Shown here: positions 1-6,393 of the stretch, one piece after another
How positions within the stretch are numbered: the first letter of the stretch is position 1
Layout of the letters: each line of letters begins with the position of its first letter
Assembly: GCA_007121115.1 (NCBI GenBank)
Contig: SKMI01000117.1
Span: 1-11,697, forward strand
Reading direction: 5' to 3'
Source: Paracoccaceae bacterium
Lineage (GTDB): Bacteria > Pseudomonadota > Alphaproteobacteria > Rhodobacterales > Rhodobacteraceae
DNA length: 11,697 nucleotides
Program-made: the position numbers and the translations under genes
The notes under the pieces: generated by a model
What the model was told of the DNA's origin: nothing
Databases searched by the model: none
What the model saw: the letters and a program-made list of their open reading frames with translations, nothing else

Positions 1-1617
1 ATCAGCTACATCGCGCTGATCTACATCGTCCATCTGGAAGCGCTGAAGAACAACATGAAGGCGCTGGGCGAATCCAAGTCGCTGTTGCAGATGTTCCTTA
101 AGGTCGCCATCGGCTTCGTGGTGGCGGGCGCAGTGTTCTATGCCGCCGTGGCCGGGGTCAACGCGCTGCGCGAAATTGCTCCCGGGATTTCGGGTACGGT
201 GATCGTGCTGGTGCTTCTGGCGATGTATCTGGCCTGCCTCTGGGTCGCCTCCGCGCGCCCGAATCTGGAGTTGGACGATCCGCGGGCCAAGGACATTCGC
301 CTGCCGGTGATGAAAGAGGTCTTCCCCACCGGCATCCACTTCCTGCTGCCGATCCTCGTGCTGGTCTGGTTCCTGATGATCGAGCGGCAGTCGCCCGCGA
401 AATCGGCATATTTCGCGGTGATGACCATGCTGTTCATCATCGTCACCCAGCGCCCGATCAAGGAGTTGATGCGCGGCGGTGCGAACTGGCTGGGCGAGTT
501 TCGCGCGGGCTTCGGCGACCTGCTGGAGGGCATGATCGCCGGGGCGCGCAACATGATCGGCATCGCCGTGGCCACGGGCGCGGCCGGGATCATCGTGGCC
601 ACCGTCACCCGCACGCCCATCGGCACCGAACTGGCCGGGCTGGTGGAACTGCTCTCGGGCGGCAACCTGTTCTTCATGCTGCTGCTGGTGGGGCTGTTCT
701 CGCTGATCCTGGGCCTCGGGCTGCCGACCACGGCGAATTACATCGTCGTCTCCTCGCTCATGGCGACTGTGGTGGTGACCCTGGGCGCGCAGGAGGGGCT
801 GCTGGTCCCGCTGATCGCCGCGCACCTGTTCGTGTTCTACTTCGGGATCATGGCGGATGTGACACCACCGGTGGGGCTGGCGAGTTTCGCCGCCGCCGCC
901 GTGTCCGGGGGCGATCCCATCCGAACCGGGTTTCAGGCGTTCTTCTACAGCCTGCGCACGGTCGCCCTGCCCTTCCTGTTCATCTACAACCCGGCGCTCA
1001 TCCTTTACGGGATCGACCTTGGCACGACCGAAGGCATAATACAGGCCGCGTTCATATTCGTGGTGGCAACCTTCGCCATGCTGCTGTTTGCCGCCGCCAC
1101 GCAGGGCTATTTCCTGGCCCGGTCGCGCTGGTGGGAATCGGCGGCGCTGCTGCTGGTGGCCTTCACGCTGTTTGTGCCCAACTTCTGGCTCAACCGTGTG
1201 CAGCCCGAGTTCGAGCGCCTGCCCGCCACCCAGTTCGAGGAAGTGCTGCAGACCGCCGAGGTCGGCGACAGCATCCGGATCGAGGTGCTGGGCCCGGATT
1301 TCGTCACCGGCGATACGCGTTCGCTGACCATGGTGATCGACGTGCCGGACACCGCCCCCGAGGCGCGGCTGGATGAAACCGGCCTGTGGCTGATGCCCGA
1401 GGGCGATCAGGTGGTGATGGACGAGCCGACGTTCACCTCGCCCTATCAGGACGATCTGTCGGACTTCGATTTCTACGGCGCCGAGCCCGTGGTCCTGGCC
1501 AATGTCCAGCGTCCCGCCGACCGGATGCCAGAGCAGGTCTTCTTCATCCCCGCGCTGCTGCTGCTGGGGCTGGTGATCCTGCTCCAGCGCCGCCGGCAGA
1601 CCCAACCCGCCTTCTGA
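1..1617 (+). CDS. TRAP transporter fused permease (4TM/12TM type), C-terminal part, 5' end outside window
   Basis: The frame is open from base 1, so this gene starts upstream; 538 residues are visible. The protein is the membrane permease of a tripartite ATP-independent periplasmic (TRAP) transporter, which uses an ion gradient to import a solute delivered by a periplasmic binding protein. The visible part is strongly hydrophobic with many membrane spans and carries the DctM-type signatures GLGLPTTANY (visible residues 238-247) and MADVTPPVGLAS (284-295). After about residue 365 comes a tail with further membrane segments and a soluble stretch, ending in a hydrophobic helix and a basic end; this matches the DUF3394-type extension of fused TRAP permeases. 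The fused architecture usually pairs with a TAXI-type binding protein, which would lie upstream and is not seen. The substrate cannot be told from the sequence. The stop is followed at once by the RBS and start of the stress-protein gene, so the two are probably cotranscribed. Confidence 0.9.
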   Translation: MSYIALIYIVHLEALKNNMKALGESKSLLQMFLKVAIGFVVAGAVFYAAVAGVNALREIAPGISGTVIVLVLLAMYLACLWVASARPNLELDDPRAKDIRLPVMKEVFPTGIHFLLPILVLVWFLMIERQSPAKSAYFAVMTMLFIIVTQRPIKELMRGGANWLGEFRAGFGDLLEGMIAGARNMIGIAVATGAAGIIVATVTRTPIGTELAGLVELLSGGNLFFMLLLVGLFSLILGLGLPTTANYIVVSSLMATVVVTLGAQEGLLVPLIAAHLFVFYFGIMADVTPPVGLASFAAAAVSGGDPIRTGFQAFFYSLRTVALPFLFIYNPALILYGIDLGTTEGIIQAAFIFVVATFAMLLFAAATQGYFLARSRWWESAALLLVAFTLFVPNFWLNRVQPEFERLPATQFEEVLQTAEVGDSIRIEVLGPDFVTGDTRSLTMVIDVPDTAPEARLDETGLWLMPEGDQVVMDEPTFTSPYQDDLSDFDFYGAEPVVLANVQRPADRMPEQVFFIPALLLLGLVILLQRRRQTQPAF

Positions 1618-1629
1618 GGAGCCGACCCG

Positions 1630-2055
1630 ATGGCCCGCACCATCCTTCTGCCCATCGACCTGTCCGACCCGCACAGCTGGGAGAAGTCCCTGCCCGAGGC
1701 GCTGAAGCTGCTGGCCCCGGATGGCGCGCTGCATGTGGTCAGCGTGCTGCCCGATTTCGGGCTGGCGCAGGTCGGCACCTTTTTCGGCCGCGACTTCGAG
1801 AAGAAGGCGCTCCATGATTTCGGCGAACGGCTGGCCGAGTGGGTGAACACCAATGTCCCCGACGGGATCGAGGCGCACCCGCATGTGCTGCACGGCACCA
1901 TCTATGACGAAATCCTGCGCGCCGCCGACAAGCTGGGGGTGGAGGTGATCGTCATGGGCTCGCACCGCCCGGCGCTACAGGATTACCTGCTGGGTCCGAA
2001 CGCGGCGCGGGTGGTCCGCCACGCGCGGTGTTCGGTCTATGTGGTGCGGGGCTAG
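1630..2055 (+). CDS. Universal stress protein, UspF/UspG-like
   Basis: A 141-residue single Usp domain, the normal length. The N-terminus TILLPIDLSD is the first strand of the Usp fold with its conserved Asp, and the C-terminus has the nucleotide-loop region GSHRPALQDYLLGPN (residues 110-124) followed by AARVVRHARCSVYVVR. The S-H-R-P...Y-L-L-G-x-N pattern resembles the E. coli UspF/UspG subgroup, not the classical ATP motif G-2x-G-9x-G-(S/T). Here the second Gly is Arg113, the spacer is one residue shorter, and Ser after the last Gly is Pro123, so ATP binding is uncertain. The start is set by GAGGAG at 1616-1621, which overlaps the permease stop. It lies 12 nt after the TRAP permease and 3 nt before the aminotransferase. 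Usp proteins next to TRAP genes are known (TeaD with the ectoine transporter TeaABC of Halomonas), so a role in tuning transport is plausible but inferred. Confidence 0.9.
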   Translation: MARTILLPIDLSDPHSWEKSLPEALKLLAPDGALHVVSVLPDFGLAQVGTFFGRDFEKKALHDFGERLAEWVNTNVPDGIEAHPHVLHGTIYDEILRAADKLGVEVIVMGSHRPALQDYLLGPNAARVVRHARCSVYVVRG

Positions 2056-2058
2056 GCC

Positions 2059-3387
2059 ATGGCGGGGCATGTTTTCGGGCGGTCCACCAAGGGCCGGTTG
2101 CCACGGGCGGTGGCCGGGGACGGCTGCTACATCATCGACGCGGACGGCAAACGTTATCTGGACGGCTCGGGCGGGGCGGCGGTGTCGTGCCTCGGCCATT
2201 CCGATGCCGATGTGCGCGCCGCCGTGCGCGACCAGCTTGACCGGCTGGCCTTTGCCCACACCGGCTTCTTCACCACCGACGCGGCCGAGGCGCTGGCCGA
2301 TGCGCTGGTGGCCGGGGCGCCCGAGGCGATCGACCGGGTCTACCTCGTCTCGGGCGGGTCCGAGGCAGTGGAGGCGGCGCTGAAACTCGCGCGCCAGTAT
2401 TTCATGGAGATCGGCCAGCCGCAGCGCCACCGGGTCATCGCCCGGCGGCAGAGTTATCACGGGAACACGCTGGGCGCGCTGGCCGCCGGGGGCAATGCCT
2501 GGCGGCGCGCGCAATTCGCGCCGCTGCTGGTGGAGACCAGCCACATTTCGCCCTGCTACGCATACCGCGACCGGGCCGAGGGCGAGAGCCTCGAGGCTTA
2601 CGGGTTGCGCGTGGCCGACGAGCTGGAGGCCGAATTGCAGCGGCTGGGGCCGGAAACGGTCATGGCCTTCGTGGCCGAGCCGGTGGTCGGCGCCACCATG
2701 GGCGCGGTCCCGGCGGTGCCGGGATACCTGCAGCGCATCCGCGAGATCTGCGACCGGCACGGCATCCTGCTGATCCTGGACGAAGTCCTGTGCGGCATGG
2801 GCCGCACCGGGCATCTGTTCGCGTGCCTGGAGGACGGCGTCGCCCCCGACATGATCACCATCGCCAAGGGGTTGGGCGCGGGGTATCAGCCCATCGGCGC
2901 GCTGCTGACCAGCGCGGTGATCTATGATGCCATCGACGCGGGCTCGGGGTTCTTTCAGCACGGCCACACCTACATGGGCCACGCCATGGCCGCCGCCGGG
3001 GCGGGCGCGGTGCTGCGCGCCATCGACGAACGCGGGTTGCTGGACCGCGTGCAGGCCATGGGCAAGCGGCTGGATGCGGCGCTGCACGACCGTTTCGGCC
3101 AGCACCCCAATGTCGGCGACATTCGCGGGCGCGGGCTGTTCCGGGGGCTGGAACTGGTGGCGGACCGCGAAACCAAGGCCCCCTTCGACCCCGCCCGCAA
3201 GCTGCACGCGAAGGTCAAGGCCGCGGCGATGCAGGCGGGGCTGATCTGCTATCCCATGGGCGGGACCATCGACGGGCAGCGCGGCGACCATATCCTGCTC
3301 GCCCCCCCGTTCATCATCACCGAGGATCAGATCGGCGAGTTGACCGACAAGCTGGGCATGGCGGTCGATCAGGCGCTGGCGGCCTGA
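2059..3387 (+). CDS. Class III (omega-type) PLP-dependent aminotransferase
   Basis: 442 residues, full length for fold-type I class III aminotransferases (the GABA, ornithine and omega-amino-acid group). Landmarks in order: SGGSEAVEAALK near residue 98 (PLP-phosphate loop), the SYHGNTLGALA region, LILDEVLCGMGRTG with Asp241 (contact to the pyridine nitrogen) and ITIAKGLGAGYQPIGA with Lys270 (Schiff-base lysine). All key residues are present, so it should be active. It would move an amino group between an amine or omega-amino acid and a keto acid in the cytoplasm; the exact substrate is not deducible, and annotation as aspartate aminotransferase would be too specific. The start ATG lies 3 nt after the uspA-like stop, indicating cotranscription. 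A link to the TRAP permease (import of an amino compound, then transamination) is an inference from gene order. An intrinsic terminator follows at 3445-3476. Confidence 0.93.
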   Translation: MAGHVFGRSTKGRLPRAVAGDGCYIIDADGKRYLDGSGGAAVSCLGHSDADVRAAVRDQLDRLAFAHTGFFTTDAAEALADALVAGAPEAIDRVYLVSGGSEAVEAALKLARQYFMEIGQPQRHRVIARRQSYHGNTLGALAAGGNAWRRAQFAPLLVETSHISPCYAYRDRAEGESLEAYGLRVADELEAELQRLGPETVMAFVAEPVVGATMGAVPAVPGYLQRIREICDRHGILLILDEVLCGMGRTGHLFACLEDGVAPDMITIAKGLGAGYQPIGALLTSAVIYDAIDAGSGFFQHGHTYMGHAMAAAGAGAVLRAIDERGLLDRVQAMGKRLDAALHDRFGQHPNVGDIRGRGLFRGLELVADRETKAPFDPARKLHAKVKAAAMQAGLICYPMGGTIDGQRGDHILLAPPFIITEDQIGELTDKLGMAVDQALAA

Positions 3388-3403
3388 TCCACACGGTTCC
3401 CGC

Positions 3404-3430
3404 TTGACCCCAGGGGCAGCTTCGCATACC
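3404..3430 (+). promoter_or_regulatory. Possible sigma-70-type promoter upstream of rplB
   Basis: TTGACC at 3404-3409, inside CTTGACCCC, is a good -35 match. The best -10 candidate is CATACC at 3425-3430, with a short 15-nt spacer; the 17-nt register gives the poor TACCTG. The spacer begins with the small palindrome CCCCAGGGG (3408-3416). Since the ribosomal genes are cut off from their usual upstream genes by a terminator, a promoter is expected between 3388 and 3588, and this is the best candidate seen. If real, its start point near 3437 would lie just before the terminator hairpin, giving an attenuator-like leader. The weak -10 keeps confidence low. Confidence 0.35.
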
Positions 3431-3444
3431 TGAACGCATCGGCA

Positions 3445-3476
3445 TGGCCCCGGATTCGTCCGGGGCCACGATTTTT
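3445..3476 (+). terminator. Intrinsic terminator after the aminotransferase gene
   Basis: A perfect 10-bp stem, TGGCCCCGGA (3445-3454) with TCCGGGGCCA (3459-3468), is closed by a TTCG tetraloop and followed by CGA and five T at 3472-3476. This is a textbook Rho-independent terminator on the + strand, 57 nt after the aminotransferase stop. There is no T tract on the other side, so it acts in one direction only. It separates the transporter block from rplB. It could also act as an attenuator in the rplB leader if transcription starts at the candidate promoter upstream of it. Confidence 0.85.
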
Positions 3477-3549
3477 GCACGCACAAGCTTGCACGCCAAG
3501 GCGTTGTCACGCTCAGGCGCAGGATCGCACTGCCGGAGAAACGGAAACC

Positions 3550-3565
3550 GGACCTTCGCGGGTCC
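3550..3565 (+). other. Short hairpin in the rplB leader
   Basis: GGACC (3550-3554) and GGTCC (3561-3565) form a 5-bp stem with a 6-nt loop (TTCGCG). It ends 9 nt before the GGAAG ribosome-binding site of rplB (3575-3579). It is short and could be chance in G+C-rich DNA, but its position in the leader of a ribosomal protein transcript makes a role in translation control possible. Confidence 0.3.
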
Positions 3566-3588
3566 AGAGCTGACGGAAGACAGAAAGC

Positions 3589-4428
3589 ATGGCACTCAAG
3601 TCGTACAAGCCGACGACGCCGGGCCAGCGTGGGCTGGTGCTGATCGACCGTTCGGAGCTTTGGAAAGGGCGCCCGGTCAAATCCCTCACCGAAGGGTTGA
3701 CCAAGAAAGGCGGCCGGAACAACACCGGACGGATCACTGCACGCCGCATTGGCGGTGGCGCGAAGCGTCTCTATCGAATCGTGGATTTCAAGCGTCGCAA
3801 GCTTGACATGCCCGCCACCGTGGAGCGGATCGAATACGATCCCAACCGCACCGCCTTCATCGCCCTGATCCAGTATGCGGACGGCGAGCAGGCGTATATC
3901 CTGGCCCCCCAGCGCCTGGCCGTGGGTGACAAGGTGATCGCCGGGGCCAAGGTGGACGTGAAGCCGGGCAACGCGATGCCGTTTTCGGGCATGCCCATCG
4001 GCACCATCGTGCATAACGTGGAGCTCAAGCCGGGCAAGGGCGGGCAGATCGCACGCTCGGCCGGGACCTATGCGCAGTTCGTGGGCCGTGATGGCGGCTA
4101 CGCGCAGATCCGCCTGTCCTCGGGCGAATTGCGGCTGGTCCGGCAAGACTGCATGGCCACCATCGGCGCCGTGTCCAACCCCGACAACAGCAACCAGAAC
4201 TTCGGCAAGGCCGGGCGCACCCGCTTGAAGGGCAAGCGCCCGTCGGTCCGCGGTGTGGCGATGAACCCGATCGATCACCCCCACGGCGGCGGCGAGGGCC
4301 GCACCTCGGGCGGTCGCACGCCGGTCACGCCCTGGGGCAAGGACACCAAGGGCCGCAAGACGCGGTCGAACAAGGCGACGGACAAGCTGATCCTCCGTTC
4401 GCGCCACGCACGCAAGAAGGGCCGCTAA
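3589..4428 (+). CDS. rplB: 50S ribosomal protein L2
   Basis: 279 residues, the usual bacterial L2 length. L2 is a primary 23S rRNA-binding protein needed for subunit association and for shaping the peptidyl-transferase region. The N-terminus (ALKSYKPTTPGQRG), the central SH3-like part and the conserved C-terminal block MNPIDHPHGGGEGRT (from residue 225) are all present; His230 corresponds to the functionally important His229 of E. coli L2. The basic tail ending SRHARKK is typical. The start is supported by GGAAG at 3575-3579, 9 nt upstream. It is the first ribosomal gene here: rplW, rplD, rplC and rpsJ, which normally precede it in the S10 operon, are not upstream. rpsS follows after 3 nt. 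Confidence 0.99.
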   Translation: MALKSYKPTTPGQRGLVLIDRSELWKGRPVKSLTEGLTKKGGRNNTGRITARRIGGGAKRLYRIVDFKRRKLDMPATVERIEYDPNRTAFIALIQYADGEQAYILAPQRLAVGDKVIAGAKVDVKPGNAMPFSGMPIGTIVHNVELKPGKGGQIARSAGTYAQFVGRDGGYAQIRLSSGELRLVRQDCMATIGAVSNPDNSNQNFGKAGRTRLKGKRPSVRGVAMNPIDHPHGGGEGRTSGGRTPVTPWGKDTKGRKTRSNKATDKLILRSRHARKKGR

Positions 4429-4431
4429 CAC

Positions 4432-4710
4432 ATGGCACGTTCAGTCTGGAAAGGCCCCTTCGTCGATGCCTACGTCCTGAAGAAGGCGGAAAAGGCGCGC
4501 GACTCGGGGCGCAACGAAGTCATCAAGATCTGGTCGCGCCGGTCGACCATCCTGCCGCAGTTCGTCGGCCTCACCTTCGGCGTCTACAACGGCAAGAAGC
4601 ATATCCCCGTCAACGTGTCCGAGGACATGATCGGCCAGAAGTTCGGGGAATATTCGCCGACGCGGACCTATTACGGCCACGCCGCCGACAAGAAAGCGAA
4701 GAGGAAATAA
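4432..4710 (+). CDS. rpsS: 30S ribosomal protein S19
   Basis: 92 residues, standard length. S19 sits in the head of the small subunit, binds 16S rRNA together with S13 and contacts the A-site finger of the 50S. Typical stretches are ARSVWKGPFVDAYVLKKAE at the start, IKIWSRRSTILPQFVGLTFGVYNGKKH in the middle, and the EYSPTRTYYGH end with a lysine-rich tail. It begins 3 nt after the rplB stop, with a weak AGAAGGG ribosome-binding site inside the end of rplB (4415-4421), so translation is probably coupled to rplB. The order rplB-rpsS-rplV is the normal S10-operon order. Confidence 0.99.
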   Translation: MARSVWKGPFVDAYVLKKAEKARDSGRNEVIKIWSRRSTILPQFVGLTFGVYNGKKHIPVNVSEDMIGQKFGEYSPTRTYYGHAADKKAKRK

Positions 4711-4713
4711 GCC

Positions 4714-5094
4714 ATGGGTAAGGACAACAATCCGCGCCGCGTGGCCGAGAACGAAGCGATGGCCAAGACGCGCATGCTGCGCACCAGCCCGCAGAAGCTC
4801 AACCTCGTGGCCGCCATGATCCGCGGGAAGCCCGTCAGCAAGGCGCTCACCGACCTGACGTTTTCCAAGAAGCGGATCTCGGACGATGTGCGCAAGTGCC
4901 TGCAATCGGCGATTGCGAACGCCGAGAACAATCACGGTCTGGACGTCGACGAGCTGATCGTCGCCGAGGCCTGGGTCGGCAAGAATATCGTCATGAAGCG
5001 GGGTCGCCCGCGCGCCCGTGGCCGGTTCGGCCGCATCCTGAAGCCGTTTTCGGAGCTGACCATCAAGGTTCGCCAGGTCGAGGAGCAAGCATAA
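4714..5094 (+). CDS. rplV: 50S ribosomal protein L22
   Basis: 126 residues. L22 binds 23S rRNA and its long beta-hairpin lines the nascent-peptide exit tunnel near L4. The conserved core starts at MLRTSPQKLNLVAAMIRGK, and the C-terminal hairpin segment contains MKRGRPRARGRFGRI, with the basic tunnel-facing residues. The roughly 20-residue N-terminal extension (MGKDNNPRRVAENEAMAKT) resembles that of other alphaproteobacterial L22 proteins. The start is supported by GAGGAAA at 4701-4707, about 8 nt upstream. The stop TAA overlaps the rpsC start by one base (TAATG). Confidence 0.98.
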   Translation: MGKDNNPRRVAENEAMAKTRMLRTSPQKLNLVAAMIRGKPVSKALTDLTFSKKRISDDVRKCLQSAIANAENNHGLDVDELIVAEAWVGKNIVMKRGRPRARGRFGRILKPFSELTIKVRQVEEQA

Positions 5095-5795
5095 TGGGTC
5101 AGAAGGTCAATCCGATCGGCATGCGCCTGCAGGTCAACCGCACCTGGGACAGCCGCTGGTTCGCCGATGACAAGGATTACGGGAACCTCCTGCTGGAGGA
5201 CCTGAAGATCCGCGAGTTCATCCACGATGAGTGCAAGCAGGCCGGCGTCAGCCGCGTCATCATCGAACGCCCGCACAAGAAGTGCCGCGTGACCATCCAT
5301 ACGGCGCGTCCGGGGGTGATCATCGGCAAGAAGGGCGCCGATATCGAGACGCTGCGCAAGAAACTGGCCAACCTCACCGACAGCGACCTGCACCTGAACA
5401 TCGTCGAAGTGCGCAAGCCGGAACTGGACGCGCAGCTGGTGGCGGAATCCATCGCCCAGCAGCTTGAGCGCCGCGTCAGCTTCCGCCGTGCCATGAAGCG
5501 GTCGGTGCAGAACGCCATGCGTCTGGGCGCACTGGGCATCCGGGTCAACCTCTCGGGGCGTTTGGGCGGGGCCGAGATCGCGCGCACCGAATGGTATCGC
5601 GAAGGCCGGGTGCCGCTGCACACGCTGCGCGCCGACATCGACCACGCGCATGCCGAGGCCAAGACAGCCTACGGGATCATCGGGATCAAGGTCTGGATCT
5701 TCAAGGGCGAGATCATGGAGCACGACCCGCAGGCGCGCGACCGTCGGCATCAGGAACTGCAGGACTCGGGCGGCGCTGCGCGTCCGCGCCGCTGA
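5094..5795 (+). CDS. rpsC: 30S ribosomal protein S3
   Basis: 233 residues from the ATG at 5094, a normal S3 length. The reading frame is open further upstream to an ATG at 4896, but that stretch lies over rplV and reads as shadow sequence. The true start is fixed by MGQKVNPIGMRLQVNRTWDS and by GAGGAG at 5080-5085. S3 is in the small-subunit head at the mRNA entry site and helps ribosomal helicase activity. The type II KH domain is visible, with the GKKG loop at residues 78-81 (VIIGKKGADIE). The C-terminal domain carries LGALGIRVNLSGRLGGAEIAR and REGRVPLHTLRADIDHA. The 1-nt overlap with rplV suggests translational coupling. Confidence 0.99.
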   Translation: MGQKVNPIGMRLQVNRTWDSRWFADDKDYGNLLLEDLKIREFIHDECKQAGVSRVIIERPHKKCRVTIHTARPGVIIGKKGADIETLRKKLANLTDSDLHLNIVEVRKPELDAQLVAESIAQQLERRVSFRRAMKRSVQNAMRLGALGIRVNLSGRLGGAEIARTEWYREGRVPLHTLRADIDHAHAEAKTAYGIIGIKVWIFKGEIMEHDPQARDRRHQELQDSGGAARPRR

Positions 5796-5816
5796 TCCCT
5801 GTGAAGGAGTAGGACA

Positions 5817-6230
5817 ATGCTGCAACCGAAACGGACGAAGTTCCGCAAGGCGCACAAGGGCCGCATCCGGGGCGAGGCGAAGGGCGGGTATGACCTGAAC
5901 TTCGGCAGCTTCGGGCTGAAGGCCACCGAACCCGAGCGGATCACCGCGCGGCAGATCGAAGCCGCCCGCCGGGCCATGACGCGCCACATGAAGCGTCAGG
6001 GCCGGGTGTGGATCCGCATCTTCCCCGATGTGCCCGTGTCGTCCAAACCGACCGAGGTGCGGATGGGTAAAGGCAAGGGCTCGGTCGATTTCTGGGCCGC
6101 CCGCGTGAAACCCGGCCGCGTGATGTTCGAGATCGACGGCGTGAATGACGCCACCGCGCGCGAGGCCCTGCGCCTGGCCGCGATGAAGCTGCCGATCAAG
6201 ACCCGCATCGTGGTCCGCGAGGATTGGTAA
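5817..6230 (+). CDS. rplP: 50S ribosomal protein L16
   Basis: 137 residues, standard length. L16 sits near the A-site and P-site tRNA elbow and is needed for late 50S assembly. Diagnostic segments are the start MLQPKRTKFRKAHKGR, RMGKGKGSVDFWAARVKPG in the middle, and the helix AREALRLAAMKLPIKTRIV near the end. A clear AAGGAG at 5804-5809, 7 nt before the ATG, sets the start, 21 nt after rpsC. Downstream the tight packing stops: a 163-nt non-coding gap with a strong hairpin separates it from rpmC, so rplP may be the last gene of a transcription segment. Confidence 0.99.
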   Translation: MLQPKRTKFRKAHKGRIRGEAKGGYDLNFGSFGLKATEPERITARQIEAARRAMTRHMKRQGRVWIRIFPDVPVSSKPTEVRMGKGKGSVDFWAARVKPGRVMFEIDGVNDATAREALRLAAMKLPIKTRIVVREDW

Positions 6231-6237
6231 GACATCC

Positions 6238-6267
6238 GGCGCGGCGGGCCATGCGGCCTGCCGCGCC
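6238..6267 (+). other. Strong 13-bp hairpin after rplP (terminator-like or attenuator)
   Basis: Bases 6238-6250 pair with 6255-6267 over 13 positions (twelve Watson-Crick pairs and one G-U) around an ATGC loop, starting 7 nt after the rplP stop. The stem is very G+C rich. The sequence after it (GTTCCATGTATCG) lacks a proper T tract, so it is not a canonical intrinsic terminator. It may partially terminate transcription, mark an RNA-processing point, or protect the 3' end of the rplB-rplP message. It is followed by a promoter-like element. Confidence 0.6.
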
Positions 6268-6282
6268 GTTCCATGTATCGCC

Positions 6283-6311
6283 TTGCGCTGCCGGGCGATG
6301 CCGCTTATATC
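6283..6311 (+). promoter_or_regulatory. Probable internal promoter upstream of rpmC
   Basis: TTGCGC (6283-6288) and TATATC (6306-6311) are separated by exactly 17 nt. The -10 shares four of six bases with TATAAT, and the TTG of the -35 is preserved. The -10 stands out as an A/T-rich spot in very G+C-rich DNA. It lies just after the rplP hairpin and gives a predicted start near 6318 and an untranslated leader of about 75 nt before rpmC. Placement in a gap that otherwise has no function supports it. A chance match cannot be excluded. Confidence 0.5.
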
Positions 6312-6328
6312 AACCGCTCATCCATCTC

Positions 6329-6370
6329 CGCCGGGAATCAGGGTGACCCTGTCCAAGGGGCTCTCCGGCG
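6329..6370 (+). other. Foldable leader RNA segment before rpmC
   Basis: CGCCGG (6329-6334) can pair with CCGGCG (6365-6370), enclosing a second perfect hairpin CAGGG-TGA-CCCTG (6339-6351). The nested fold lies between the candidate promoter and the AAGGAA ribosome-binding site of rpmC (6382-6387). Its position suits an autoregulatory leader of a ribosomal protein transcript, but I cannot match it to a known leader motif, and no ligand protein can be named. Confidence 0.35.
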
Positions 6371-6393
6371 ATTGTTGACTGAAGGAACAGGCC

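Noticed and set aside
3444..3806. Plus-strand open frame starting inside the terminator and overlapping rplB
   Set aside because: No ribosome-binding site, its first codons form the terminator stem, and the rest is out of frame over rplB.
1975..4431. Very long minus-strand open frame (818 codons) opposite the aminotransferase and rplB
   Set aside because: It lies antisense to two clearly recognisable genes and its translation is a low-complexity mix of Arg, Ala, Gly, His and Asp with no family character; such frames arise easily in high-G+C coding DNA.
4896..5093. Extended N-terminus of S3 from the upstream ATG
   Set aside because: The extra 66 residues overlie rplV and do not resemble S3; the conserved MGQKVNPIG start and its ribosome-binding site at 5080-5085 decide for 5094.
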